From: Polyangium sp. y55x31
Lineage (GTDB): Bacteria; Myxococcota_A; Polyangia; Polyangiales; Polyangiaceae
DNA length: 64,000 nt
Direction: 5' to 3'
Assembly (NCBI RefSeq): GCF_029946505.1
Contig: NZ_JARZHG010000010.1
Span: 186,001-250,000, forward strand
Shown here: positions 52,305 to 61,573 of the stretch, in pieces
Numbering within the stretch: the first letter of the stretch is position 1
Layout of the letters: each line of letters opens with the position of its first letter
Position numbers and translations under genes: made by a program
The notes under the pieces: generated by a model
The model's input: the letters and a program-made list of their open reading frames with translations, nothing else
Databases searched by the model: none
Told to the model about the DNA's origin: nothing

Positions 52305-54926
52305 ATGACGAACGAGAGCGATGCAAGGAAGCCGGACAGCGCGCGAGGAGCGGCGAGCGCGTGGGCGGAGGCTGAACAGCTCAATCAACAAGTCAATCAA
52401 CTGTATGGCGCGGGCAAGTTCGGCGAAGCCATTCCGCTCGCCGAGCGCGCGCTCGCCATCGGGGAGAACGCATTCGGGCCGAATCACCCCATCGTAGCCA
52501 CCGGGCTCAACAACCTGGCGGCGATGTACGACGCCGTCGGGGATTACGCCAAGGCAGAGCCGCTCTTTCAGCGCGCGGTGGGGATCTACGAGCGATTGCA
52601 GGGGCCAGAGCACCCCAACGTGGCCACCGCGCTCAACAACCTCGCGACGCTGTACAACTCGAAGGGGGACCGGTCGAAGAGCGAGTCGCTCCACCAGCGC
52701 GCGCTTTCCATCCGTGAAAAGGCGCTCGGGCCGGACCATGTCGACGTGGGCGAATCTCTCAGCCACCTTGCAGGGCTTTACGGGAGGAAGGGGGAGTACG
52801 CCACGGCAGAGCTTTACTTTCAGCGTGCACTCTCCATCTGGCAGAAAGCGCTGGGGCCGGAGCATCCCTATGTGGCCATCGCGCACCGTGGCCTCGCCTT
52901 GGTGTACAAAACGAAGGGGGACTACGCCAAGGCAGAGCCGCTCTACGAGCGCGTGATCTCCTTCGAGGAGCGCGTGCTGGGCCCCCATCACCCTCGTCTC
53001 GCGGGCTCGCTCGGTGGTTTCGCGACGTTGCATTGCCGGAGAGGTGACCACGCCAAAGCAGAGCCGCTCTATCAGCGCGCGCTGGCGATCAGGGAAAAGG
53101 CGCTGGGGCCGAACCACCCCGACCTGACGGACTCGCTCGAGGGTCTCGCCGGTGTGTATCAGGCGCTTGGTGAACACGCGAAAGCCATGAGCTGCATGGG
53201 CCGCGCGGTCGCCATCAAGGATCACAATACTGCGATTTTGCTCGGTACCGGTTCGGATCAGCAAAAGCAGGCGTACATGCACACGCTCCGCGGCTCCACC
53301 GATCGCGCGGTCTCGCTGCACATCCATGCCGCGCCCCACGCCGAGGAGGCAAAACGACTCGCGCTCGCCGTGATCCTGAGCCGCAAGGGGCGAGTGCTCG
53401 ACGCCATGACCGACAGCTTCACGGCGCTCCGCCATAGCCTCACCCCCGCGGATCGAGCGCGGCTCGAAGAGCTCAGGTCCGTCAGCACCCAGTACAGCGC
53501 GCTCGTATGGCGAAAGCCGGCTCGTATGCCGGTCCGTGAATATCGTGCGACGTTGAACTGCCTCGAGTCCGAGCGCCAAGCGCTCGAGGCCGACATCAGC
53601 CGTCGCAGCGCCGAACTCGGCGGCGATTTGCAGCCGCTCACGATCGCCAAGGTGCAGGCGGCCATCCCCGAGGAAGCTGCGCTCGTGGAGCTGTTCTTGT
53701 ACGCTCCATTCGACGTCGACACGTGGAAATATCGCGTGAACGCGCCGCGCTACGCCGCATACGTATTGCATCGGAGCGGTGAAATCGCGTGGGCAGATCT
53801 CGGCGAGGCCGAACCCATCAACGCGGCGGCCATACGCTTGCGGCAGGCGCTCTCGCAGACGAGCGCCGAACGGCGCCCCACCGGCGCCCATGCGACGGCG
53901 CGCGAATTCCTCTCGCACGACGATCCGGTTGGTGATCCGCGTCGAGCCGGCCGCGATCTCGACGAGCTGGTCATGCGACCGATCCGCCGCCTGCTCGGTT
54001 CGGTCCGCCGGATCCTGCTCAGTCCGGATGCCTCGCTCAACCTGGTGCCTTTCGGCGCCCTGGTGGACGAGGAGGGGCATTACCTCGTCGAGCGATCCTC
54101 TGTGACCTATCTGGCGAGCGGTCGAGATCTCTTGCGCCGCGCGACCAACGTGCCGTCGCGTCGGGCGCCGGTCGTCGTCGCGGCGCCGGACTATGACGCC
54201 GCCCGGGCGCCCACCGCCGCGCACGCCGCCCGTACCCGCAGCGAGGTCTCGGCAGATGCGCGAGGGCTCTTGTTCAAGCCGCTCCAGTTCGCCGAACAAG
54301 AGGGCCGCGCCATTGCGAACAAGCTGCCCGGCTCCGAGTATCTGACGGGCGCGGGAGCGACCACGGATGCCGTGAGAGCGCTCGCAGGGCCGCGCGTGTT
54401 GCATATCGCGACGCACGGTTTTCTTCTCCCGGACTTGCCTGCGCTGCACGAGCATCCGTCCAGCGACCTCGACGACGCACCCAAGCAGCGTAGGCTCGAG
54501 AACGCGCTTTTGCGCTCGGGCATCGCACTGGCCGGCGCGAATCGCCTCCACGACGACCAGGCGGATGGCCTCCTCACGGCGCTGGAGGTTTCGCAGCTCG
54601 ACCTGACCGGAACGAAGCTCATCGTGCTCTCCGCGTGCAGGACTGGGGTGGGCTCGATCCGCATCGGAGACGGCGTTTATGGGTTGCGGCGCGCCATGGT
54701 CATCGCAGGCGCAGAAACGCAGGTGATGAGCTTGTGGAGTGTCGACGATGCAGCTACGCGCGAGCTCATGGAGGCCTACTACGACAAACTCCAGGCTGGG
54801 TGCGGGCGGAGCGAAGCCATGCGGCTGGCGCAACTGGAGATGCTCGACCGCGCGGATCGTGCCCACCCGTATTACTGGGCGAGTTTCATCGTCTCCGGTA
54901 GCGACGCCCCACTCGGATCGACATGA
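52305..54926 (+). CDS. TPR-CHAT protein (caspase-like protease)
   Basis: 873 residues. Residues 20-320 contain about six to seven 42-residue TPRs of the kinesin-light-chain type (GDYAKAEPLYERV, ALGPxHP). A helical linker follows. Residues about 530-870 are a CHAT domain with both catalytic residues: His704 in HIATHGF and Cys778 in LSACRTG, ending RAHPYYWASFIVSG. TPR-CHAT proteins act as regulated proteases, for example the gRAMP/Craspase-associated TPR-CHAT; there is no CRISPR array here. It is the second intact CHAT gene of the window, just beyond the eCIS locus. Confidence 0.93.
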   Translation: MTNESDARKPDSARGAASAWAEAEQLNQQVNQLYGAGKFGEAIPLAERALAIGENAFGPNHPIVATGLNNLAAMYDAVGDYAKAEPLFQRAVGIYERLQGPEHPNVATALNNLATLYNSKGDRSKSESLHQRALSIREKALGPDHVDVGESLSHLAGLYGRKGEYATAELYFQRALSIWQKALGPEHPYVAIAHRGLALVYKTKGDYAKAEPLYERVISFEERVLGPHHPRLAGSLGGFATLHCRRGDHAKAEPLYQRALAIREKALGPNHPDLTDSLEGLAGVYQALGEHAKAMSCMGRAVAIKDHNTAILLGTGSDQQKQAYMHTLRGSTDRAVSLHIHAAPHAEEAKRLALAVILSRKGRVLDAMTDSFTALRHSLTPADRARLEELRSVSTQYSALVWRKPARMPVREYRATLNCLESERQALEADISRRSAELGGDLQPLTIAKVQAAIPEEAALVELFLYAPFDVDTWKYRVNAPRYAAYVLHRSGEIAWADLGEAEPINAAAIRLRQALSQTSAERRPTGAHATAREFLSHDDPVGDPRRAGRDLDELVMRPIRRLLGSVRRILLSPDASLNLVPFGALVDEEGHYLVERSSVTYLASGRDLLRRATNVPSRRAPVVVAAPDYDAARAPTAAHAARTRSEVSADARGLLFKPLQFAEQEGRAIANKLPGSEYLTGAGATTDAVRALAGPRVLHIATHGFLLPDLPALHEHPSSDLDDAPKQRRLENALLRSGIALAGANRLHDDQADGLLTALEVSQLDLTGTKLIVLSACRTGVGSIRIGDGVYGLRRAMVIAGAETQVMSLWSVDDAATRELMEAYYDKLQAGCGRSEAMRLAQLEMLDRADRAHPYYWASFIVSGSDAPLGST

Positions 54927-54965
54927 CACCTGCCCCAGAAGAGCGGGAACCAAAAAACCCCACGC

Positions 54966-55874
54966 TCAACTTGCACGCACTGCTGCTTGCCGCGCCGCGA
55001 GCGTGCGCACGATGAGCCGATCCTCGTCGGAGAGGGCCCGCGCCGTCGCGGCTCCGACGACGATCACGGCCGCGACGCGGCCCCCGATCTCGAGCGGGAC
55101 CGCATACGCCGAGCGGAGTTTTTCCTTGTCGATCGCCGCGCTCACGCGTGGATCGACGCGGGTATCGACGCTGTCGATCGGCACGGCCGTGAGCACGGCG
55201 TGGCCCGCCAGGCATTCGCCGGGAGACACCCGCGTTCCCAGCGACGCCTCCAGGGCAGGGCCGACGGCCGCGCGGACCACGAGGTCCTCGCCCTCGGCCA
55301 CGTAAATCGCAGCGGAATCGACGATCGGCGAGGTTTCACGCAAAGCGACGAGGAAGCTCTGGAGAAAATTCTGGATGCCCTGGCTGCTCAGCGCGGCATT
55401 GGAAATGGCGTCGAGCGCGCGCAGGGTCCGCTCGCGCGCGGCGGTGTATTTCGCGATGGCCACGCCCACCGCCTCGTCGATGGCCCGATCGAAGACCAGG
55501 ATGTCGCGGATCGGCGCGAGATCCCCGGTCTCCTCCGCCCAGAGCTCGAGGATGCATCGGCGGAGCACGGCATACTCGGCGACCACCTCCCGCAGATCGA
55601 ATCCCACTTCGAGGCGCACGAGGGCGTGTATGTCCGGGGCGCGATGTGTCTTGTCACAGCCCACATCCTCGCCCTGTTCGAGAGCGCAGGCGAGCGCGTC
55701 GAGGATGCGCGGAAGGTGATCCCGCAAAAGGCCGTCCGGCAGCGCCTGCGGGACCGGCAATGCGCGGACGCGGTCGGACCATGCACGGAGGATCCGCTCG
55801 CCGCTCGATCGGAGGAAGGTCCCGAGCCGCAGAGGCCCGCCCGGGGACCGATCGAGCTGTGCTTCGTCCGCCAT
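54966..55874 (-). CDS. RsbRD_N-like and GAF domain sensor protein
   Basis: 302 residues from the ATG at 55874, which has a GGAGG five bases upstream; an in-frame ATG at 55952 lacks one. Residues about 20-160 resemble the RsbRD N-terminal helical sensor domain (ILRAWSDRVRALPVPQALP, LREVVAEYAVLRRCIL). Residues about 165-300 form a GAF domain (DSAAIYVAEGEDLVVRAAVG, SAYAVPLEIGGRVAAVIVVG). No kinase or output domain follows, so it presumably signals by protein contact. Convergent with the TPR-CHAT gene, 39 bases apart. Confidence 0.75.
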   Translation of the reverse strand: MADEAQLDRSPGGPLRLGTFLRSSGERILRAWSDRVRALPVPQALPDGLLRDHLPRILDALACALEQGEDVGCDKTHRAPDIHALVRLEVGFDLREVVAEYAVLRRCILELWAEETGDLAPIRDILVFDRAIDEAVGVAIAKYTAARERTLRALDAISNAALSSQGIQNFLQSFLVALRETSPIVDSAAIYVAEGEDLVVRAAVGPALEASLGTRVSPGECLAGHAVLTAVPIDSVDTRVDPRVSAAIDKEKLRSAYAVPLEIGGRVAAVIVVGAATARALSDEDRLIVRTLAARQAAVRAS

Positions 55875-55992
55875 CGCTCCCTCCGGCCGCGGAGTCGCAT
55901 TCGATGCATTTGGTGCAGCGAGAACGGAGGTGGGAGCGGGCCGCAGGGTCATGCGAGGACGGCCGGCCGTCGAGGATACAGCCTTTCCGTGA

Positions 55993-56006
55993 CGGGCGTA
56001 CGCCCG
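55993..56006. promoter_or_regulatory. 14-bp perfect palindrome upstream of kup
   Basis: CGGGCGTACGCCCG lies 53 bases before the kup ATG in the divergent gap between the GAF gene and kup. Perfect dyads of this size at such a position are often operator sites; no regulator is known. Confidence 0.3.
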
Positions 56007-56058
56007 CGTCGTTCCCGTCCATCGCTCGCTCGCCTCTCCGCTCGGATGGCCTTACCTA

Positions 56059-57972
56059 ATGGCCACGATGACAGACGAACCCACGAGGGCTGCTCAGCCC
56101 GGCGCGCACGTGGCGCATGCCCCCCGCGCGGCTCTGCTCCTCGGCGCGCTCGGCGTCGTCTTCGGTGACATTGGTACGAGCCCGCTTTATGCGATCAAGG
56201 AATGCTTCAGCCCGGTCGCGCCGCACCGGGTCGACGTCACGCCGGAGAACATCCTCGGGGTTCTGTCGCTGGTTTTCTGGACCCTCCTGATGGTCGTGAC
56301 GATCAAGTATCTCACGTTCATCATGAAGGCGGACAATCAAGGATCCGGCGGCATCATGGCCCTCCTCGCCCTGGTCCCGCCGCGCAAAGGCAATCCCACG
56401 GGGCCGCTCGTCCTGCTCGTGCTCTTCGGCGCGGCCCTTCTGTACGGGGACGGCGTGATCACGCCTGCGATTTCGGTCCTCTCGGCCATGGAGGGCCTCG
56501 AGGTCGCGACCCACACGCTTCGACCGCTCGTCGTGCCGCTGACGGTCGCCATTCTGGTCGCATTGTTCCTGGCGCAGAAGCATGGCACCGGGGGGATCGG
56601 CAATGTATTCGGGCCCGTGACGCTCGTCTGGTTCGTGACGATCGCCGTTCTCGGCGGGCGGTTCGTCTTCACGAATCCGACCGTCCTCGCGGCCGTGGAT
56701 CCACGGCACGCGGTGCGGTTTTTCGCCGATCATGGCAGGCACGGATTCATGGTGCTCGGCTCCGTGGTCCTCTGCATCACCGGCGCCGAGGCGCTTTATG
56801 CCGACATGGGGCATTTCGGCCGCGGCCCGATCCGCGCCGCCTGGTACCTCGTGGTCTGGCCCTCCCTGCTGCTCAATTATTTCGGCCAGGGCGCGCTCCT
56901 CCTCGAAAACCCCGGCGCCGCCACGAATCCGTTTTATGCCCTCGTGCCGTCCTGGGCCCTCTTGCCGACCGTCGCGATTGCCACCGCGGCCACGATCGTC
57001 GCCTCGCAGGCGCTCATCTCCGGGGCCTACTCGCTCACCCAGCAGGCCGTGCAGCTCGGGTATTTTCCGCGCGTCAGCATCGTCCATACCTCGAAGCACA
57101 CCGAGGGGCAGATCTACATCCCGGAGATCAACCGCGCCTTGCTCGTCCTGTGCGTGGTCCTGGTCCTCACGTTCCGCACGTCGAGCGCGCTCGCGGCGGC
57201 CTACGGAATCGCGGTCACGGGGACGATGGCCATCACCACGATCGTGTATTTCTTCGTGGTGCGGCAGCGCTGGGGCTGGCCGCTCTGGAAGGCCCTGCCG
57301 CCCGTCCTCACCTTCCTGGCCATCGACATCGCGTTTTTCACGGCAAACGCGGCCAAATTCCTCCACGGCGGCTGGTTCCCCGTCGTCATGGCCGCCGGCA
57401 TTTTCACGGTGATGACGACCTGGAAGACGGGGCGGCGCATCCTCGGCGAGGCGTTCAAGGCCGATCTCTTGCCGCTCGATCAATTCCTGGACGACGTGGC
57501 CCGAAAGAAGCCGTTCCGCGTGCACGGGACCGCCGTCTTCATGGCCTCGAACCCGCACGGGACGCCGCCGGTCTTGCTCCACCATTTCAAGCACAACCAG
57601 GTCCTCCACGAGCAGGTCGTGCTGCTCTCGGTGACGAGCGAGCGCGTCCCCGAGATCCCGCCCGAGGAGCGCATCACCGTCCTCGACAAGGGAAACGGGT
57701 TCTACCGGGTGCGGGCGCGTTACGGCTTCATGCAGACGCCCCACGTGCCGAGCGTGCTGCTCGCCTGCAAGGCGCACGGGCTCGTGATCGAGCTGAAACG
57801 CACGAGTTATTACCTCGGCCGCGAGACGCTCCTGCCCACGGGGCGGTCGAAGATGATGCGCTGGCGAAAAGGCCTCTTCGCCTTCATTTCCCGGAACGCG
57901 CGGCCCGCGACGGCGTACTTCGGATTGCCGCCCGGACGCGTGGTGGAGTTCGGGATGCAGATCAACCTGTGA
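56059..57972 (+). CDS. kup: Kup-type low-affinity potassium uptake protein
   Basis: 637 residues. The N-terminal signature LGALGVVFGDIGTSPLYAIK is diagnostic of KUP/HAK/KT transporters, followed by about 12 hydrophobic segments (residues 25-440) and a soluble C-terminal domain with the typical RVHGTAVFMASNP and VLHHFKHNQ-like motif. It imports K+ with protons across the inner membrane. The length matches the family. It appears monocistronic or leads into the SIS gene 58 bases downstream. Confidence 0.96.
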   Translation: MATMTDEPTRAAQPGAHVAHAPRAALLLGALGVVFGDIGTSPLYAIKECFSPVAPHRVDVTPENILGVLSLVFWTLLMVVTIKYLTFIMKADNQGSGGIMALLALVPPRKGNPTGPLVLLVLFGAALLYGDGVITPAISVLSAMEGLEVATHTLRPLVVPLTVAILVALFLAQKHGTGGIGNVFGPVTLVWFVTIAVLGGRFVFTNPTVLAAVDPRHAVRFFADHGRHGFMVLGSVVLCITGAEALYADMGHFGRGPIRAAWYLVVWPSLLLNYFGQGALLLENPGAATNPFYALVPSWALLPTVAIATAATIVASQALISGAYSLTQQAVQLGYFPRVSIVHTSKHTEGQIYIPEINRALLVLCVVLVLTFRTSSALAAAYGIAVTGTMAITTIVYFFVVRQRWGWPLWKALPPVLTFLAIDIAFFTANAAKFLHGGWFPVVMAAGIFTVMTTWKTGRRILGEAFKADLLPLDQFLDDVARKKPFRVHGTAVFMASNPHGTPPVLLHHFKHNQVLHEQVVLLSVTSERVPEIPPEERITVLDKGNGFYRVRARYGFMQTPHVPSVLLACKAHGLVIELKRTSYYLGRETLLPTGRSKMMRWRKGLFAFISRNARPATAYFGLPPGRVVEFGMQINL

Positions 57973-58030
57973 AGCCAGGACGGCTCGCCCCCTCCCCAGG
58001 GTCCGAGCTCTGCGCTAGAACGACTCCCCC

Positions 58031-58648
58031 ATGCCGTCCACCCACGATTTCGTCGACACCTACCTGCGCGAGACGGCCGAGATCGCCCTCGGCACGAGCC
58101 GAGAAGACCTCACGGCCGTCATCGACATCCTCTTCGACGCCTGGAAAAACGACCGCACCATCTACACCTGCGGCAACGGCGGCAGCGCCGCGAACGCGAG
58201 CCACCTCGCCTGCGACATCGCGAAGTTCACCTGGGTGGAAGGGAAAAAACGCTTCAAGTGCCGCTCGCTCTGCGACAACGCGGCCTTGCTGAGCGCGCTG
58301 ACGAACGACGTGGGGTTCAACCGGATTTTCCTCGAGCAGCTCGACGGCTCGATGGGCCCGGGCGACGTGCTCGTTTGCCTCAGCGTCCACGGCGGCTCGG
58401 GCGCGGACAAGGCCGGGCCGTGGTCGCAAAACCTGGTCGCCGCGGCCGATTTCGTGAAGAAGCACGGCGGCAAGGTGGTCGCGCTCGTGGGCTACGACGG
58501 CGGCGCGCTCCGGCAGATGGCCGATGCGTCGATCATCGTGCCGCGAACCTCGGGCGGGCACACGTCGACGCCGCACGTGGAGGGCTTCCACGAGGTCTAC
58601 CATCACCTGATCTGCGAGCGGCTGCGGCAGATGGTGGCCGAGGCATGA
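58031..58648 (+). CDS. SIS-domain sugar isomerase, GmhA-like
   Basis: 205 residues. SIS domain with phosphosugar-binding motifs: IYTCGNGGSAANASHLACDI, then CLSVHGGSG (in place of the common SxSGxS), KHGGKVVALVGYDGG and a C-terminal FHEVYHHLICERL. These fit phosphoheptose isomerases (sedoheptulose-7-P to heptose-7-P). The neighbouring HAD phosphatase, joined by a four-base overlap, fits the next-but-one step of the same pathway. Confidence 0.85.
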   Translation: MPSTHDFVDTYLRETAEIALGTSREDLTAVIDILFDAWKNDRTIYTCGNGGSAANASHLACDIAKFTWVEGKKRFKCRSLCDNAALLSALTNDVGFNRIFLEQLDGSMGPGDVLVCLSVHGGSGADKAGPWSQNLVAAADFVKKHGGKVVALVGYDGGALRQMADASIIVPRTSGGHTSTPHVEGFHEVYHHLICERLRQMVAEA

Positions 58649-59283
58649 ACGGGCCCGCGCGGGCCGGCGTGATCCTCGACCGCGACGGGACGCTCATCGA
58701 CTTCGTCCGCGACGCCGAGCTCGGCGCCGTGGTGAGCGCCTTCCACCCCGATCACATCCGCTTTCTGCCCGGCGTCGTCCCCGGGCTTTTGCTCCTGCAA
58801 GACGCAGGGTTCGTCCTTTCGATCGCCACGAACCAGCCCGGCGCGGCGAAGGGCCAGATCCCCGAGAGCGCGATCGTCCGGACGAACCAGGCGCTCCTCG
58901 ACGCGCTCGCCCAGGAAGGCATCCGCATCGCGGCGCTGCGCGTCTGCTTGCATCACCCGGAAGGCGGGCCGGGCGGCGATCCCGCGCTCGCGACGGATTG
59001 CACGTGCCGCAAGCCGAAGCCGGGGATGCTGCTCTCGCTCGTGGAGGAGCTCGGGCTCGATCCAGCGCGCTCGTGGATGGTCGGCGACGCGGCGGTGGAC
59101 GTGCTGGCAGCGCGCGGGGCGGGGCTTCGCGCAGGGCTGCTCTTCGAGTGGGGGCGCTGCGAGATGTGCCCGGTGCGCGGGGGCTTCGACGAGATCCCGC
59201 TGCTCCGGCCGGACGCGTCGGCGAGCCGCTTCGACGAGCTCGCCCGGCGCCTCCGAGATTCGCTCGCCATGGCGCCGGGCTGA
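58645..59283 (+). CDS. HAD-IIIA phosphatase, GmhB-like
   Basis: 212 residues; ATG overlaps the previous stop (ATGA). HAD motifs: VILDRDGTLIDF (nucleophile and acid Asp), LSIATNQPGAAKG, and WMVGDAAVDVLAARGAG. The zinc-binding region CLHHPEGG with DCTCRKPKPGM is typical of D-glycero-manno-heptose-1,7-bisphosphate 7-phosphatase (GmhB). Together with the SIS protein this suggests nucleotide-heptose or related sugar synthesis, although no heptose kinase (HldE) lies in the window. Confidence 0.88.
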   Translation: MNGPARAGVILDRDGTLIDFVRDAELGAVVSAFHPDHIRFLPGVVPGLLLLQDAGFVLSIATNQPGAAKGQIPESAIVRTNQALLDALAQEGIRIAALRVCLHHPEGGPGGDPALATDCTCRKPKPGMLLSLVEELGLDPARSWMVGDAAVDVLAARGAGLRAGLLFEWGRCEMCPVRGGFDEIPLLRPDASASRFDELARRLRDSLAMAPG

Positions 59284-59308
59284 TCTATGCTCCGCGGGCT
59301 TTTGTCCC

Positions 59309-59416
59309 GAGGGGGACGCCTCGCGTCCCCCTCTCGTCCGGGCAAAGCCCGGACGATTCACCCCCCGAGGGGAGCTCGCTTCGCGATCTCCCGGAGCAGC
59401 GACAAGTCGCTGCTCC
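59309..59416. repeat. Cluster of three perfect hairpins in the leader of the transaldolase-like gene
   Basis: Stems: GAGGGGGACGC/GCGTCCCCCTC (59309-59333, loop CTC), CGTCCGGGC/GCCCGGACG (59335-59355, loop AAA), GGAGCAGCGAC/GTCGCTGCTCC (59393-59416, loop AA). They fill the 150-base gap before the ATG at 59434. Their style matches the array at 61.6-61.9 kb, so a REP-like repeat family is likely; transcription termination or leader structure is also possible. Confidence 0.7.
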
Positions 59417-59433
59417 AGCCCCCTGGAGTGTAC

Positions 59434-60084
59434 ATGCTCTTTCTCGACAGCTCGGATCCCAAGGAGATCAAAGACATCTTCGCCTGGGGGGTGATCGCCG
59501 GCGTCACGACGAACCCGCTCATCCTCGCGCGGGAAGCCGGGGCGGTGGACCTCGAGCAACGCATCCGCGAGGTCATCGCGGCCTCGAAAGGCCCGGTCTC
59601 CGTGGAGCTCGTGAGCGAGTCCGAGGGCGCGATGATGGAAGAGGCCCACCGCTACCACACGTGGGCGCCGGGCCGGATCGTGATCAAGGTGCCGTTCGGC
59701 GAGGCCGGCCTGCGCGTGACGCACGCGCTCGCATCGCAAGGCATCGAGACGAACGTGACGTGCATCATGAGCTTCAACCAGGCCTACCTGGCGGCGCTCG
59801 CAGGCGGGACGTACGTGTCGATCTTCAGCGGCCGGGTGCGAGACATGGGCTACGACGTGCGGCCCGTCATCGCCGAGACGCGGGCGCAGCTCGATCGGGA
59901 GAAGCTCGGGGCGAAGATCATCGTGGGGTCGATCCGGCACATCCTCGACGTGAACGAGGCGCTCGCGCACGGGGCGCACGTGGTGACGGTGCCGCCCGGG
60001 ATCCTGCGGAAAATGCTGCACAACCCGAAGACGGACGAGACGATCCGCGAGTTCAACGCAGCCTGGGCGAGCCGTGCTAAGTAG
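59434..60084 (+). CDS. Transaldolase-like protein (Fsa/TalC type)
   Basis: 216 residues from the ATG at 59434 (GGAG six bases upstream; the hydrophilic upstream extension is hairpin repeat sequence). MLFLDSSDPKEIKDIFAWGV, GVTTNPLIL, the Schiff-base lysine in IVIKVPFGEAGL, TNVTCIMSFNQAYLAA and GSIRHILDVNEALAHGAH are characteristic of the short transaldolases (fructose-6-phosphate aldolase or transaldolase). It could supply sedoheptulose-7-P to the GmhA/GmhB-like pair (inference). Confidence 0.9.
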   Translation: MLFLDSSDPKEIKDIFAWGVIAGVTTNPLILAREAGAVDLEQRIREVIAASKGPVSVELVSESEGAMMEEAHRYHTWAPGRIVIKVPFGEAGLRVTHALASQGIETNVTCIMSFNQAYLAALAGGTYVSIFSGRVRDMGYDVRPVIAETRAQLDREKLGAKIIVGSIRHILDVNEALAHGAHVVTVPPGILRKMLHNPKTDETIREFNAAWASRAK

Positions 60085-61573
60085 CCCCGCCGTGACGGCA
60101 AACGGCACTTCCCCGGCCAACGGCGAGACGAACACCAAGTACGTCGTCGAGGAGCAGAACCTGGCACTCGTGGGCGCCATCGGCCGGCCGCGGCGCGTGC
60201 TCGACGTGGGCTGCGGGGTAGGCCTGAACGGCGAGGTCGCGAAGAGGCGCGGGGCGCACGTGACCGGGATCGAGATCGTCCCAGCCTCGATCGAGCGGGC
60301 CAAGGCGCGGCTCGACGAGGTGCTCGCGATCGACGTGACCAGCGACGAGGCCGTGAAGAAGGGCCTCGCCGGCCGGACGTTCGACCTTCTGCTCTTCGCC
60401 GACATGCTGGAGCACGTGGCCGATCCGATCGCAGTGATCCAGCGGCTGCTCCCGTACCTGGAGGATGGCGGGCACGTGATCGTGTCGCTGCCGAACGTGG
60501 CGGCGTGGACGATGCGCCTGGGGCTACTCGCCGGGAAGTTCGAGTACACGCAGAGCGGGATCCTCGACGACTCGCACCTGCGCTTCTTCACGCGCGAGAC
60601 AGGCCGGCAGATGCTGGAGCAGGCGGGGCTCGAAGTGCTGCGGCTCGCGCAGAACCCGATGCTCGTGCGCGCAGCGAAGGACGTGGTGCTGTCGGCGCAG
60701 AAGGCGATCGCGCCAGGCGGCAACCCCGACCCGGAGAGCCTGCGCAAGTCGCTGCCGTACAAGCTCTACCAGGGGCTCGTGCGCCCGATGGAGGACATGG
60801 TGGCAGCACGCGCGCCGGAGCTTTTGTCGTTCCAGAACGTGTACGTCGCCCGCAAGCCGCCGAAGGCCCGCAAGCTCAGCCTGACCGTCGGCATGTTGAC
60901 GATGAACGAGGAAGACAGCATCGAGGCGATGATGGGCGAGATCCGGAGGGTCGCGCCCGACGCCAAGATCCTCTGCGTCGACAGCTCGACGGACCGGACG
61001 CCCGAGATCGCAGCCAGGCTCGGCGCACGCGTGCTGCGGCAGCTCCCACCGCGCGGTCACGGGCCGGCCATGGAGCTGCTCATGTACAACGCCGCAGCCG
61101 AGAGCGAGCTTCTGATCTACCTCGACTGCGACTTCACCTACCCAGCCGATTACATCCCAGTGCTGCGCAAGATCGTCGAGGAAGAGGGCGTGGACATGGT
61201 GAACTGCGCCCGCACGCGGACGCGGCCCGCAGCCATGCCGCTGCCAAACTACGTGGCGAACCGCTCATTCGCAGCCCTCGCGCACCTGATGCACGGCATC
61301 CCGACCTGCGACGTGCACAGCGGCATGCGTGCCTATCGATCGAGCATGGTGCGCGCATTCGATTTCGACGGCGAAGGCGACGCGCTGCCCATCGACACGC
61401 TGCTCTTCCCAGCCAAATGCGGCTACCGAGTGGTGGAGATGCCCATCGACTACCAGGAACGCGTAGGGCAGTCGAAGCTGCGGAAGATCGCCGGCACAGT
61501 CTGGACGATGATCCGCCTCGTAAACGCGCTGCCCGTGGGAAAACGCGGTTCGTCGCGGTACGAGCTCCGGTAA
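60074..61573 (+). CDS. Fusion of class I methyltransferase and family 2 glycosyltransferase
   Basis: 499 residues from a GTG overlapping the previous gene by 11 bases (a GTG at 60092 is an alternative). Residues 20-265: SAM methyltransferase (VLDVGCGVGLNGEVAKRRG, FDLLLFADMLEHVADP, GGHVIVSLPNV). Residues 275-499: GT2 glycosyltransferase (SLTVGMLTMNEEDSIEAMM, ILCVDSSTDRT, LIYLDCDFTYPADYIP), with a short C-terminal helix. Probably builds or decorates a polyprenyl- or lipid-linked sugar; substrate unknown. Confidence 0.9.
   Translation: MLSSPAVTANGTSPANGETNTKYVVEEQNLALVGAIGRPRRVLDVGCGVGLNGEVAKRRGAHVTGIEIVPASIERAKARLDEVLAIDVTSDEAVKKGLAGRTFDLLLFADMLEHVADPIAVIQRLLPYLEDGGHVIVSLPNVAAWTMRLGLLAGKFEYTQSGILDDSHLRFFTRETGRQMLEQAGLEVLRLAQNPMLVRAAKDVVLSAQKAIAPGGNPDPESLRKSLPYKLYQGLVRPMEDMVAARAPELLSFQNVYVARKPPKARKLSLTVGMLTMNEEDSIEAMMGEIRRVAPDAKILCVDSSTDRTPEIAARLGARVLRQLPPRGHGPAMELLMYNAAAESELLIYLDCDFTYPADYIPVLRKIVEEEGVDMVNCARTRTRPAAMPLPNYVANRSFAALAHLMHGIPTCDVHSGMRAYRSSMVRAFDFDGEGDALPIDTLLFPAKCGYRVVEMPIDYQERVGQSKLRKIAGTVWTMIRLVNALPVGKRGSSRYELR

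Noticed and set aside
59287-59433. 49-codon N-terminal extension of the transaldolase-like protein
   Set aside because: It is made of hairpin repeat sequence and lies upstream of a conserved family start that has its own GGAG.
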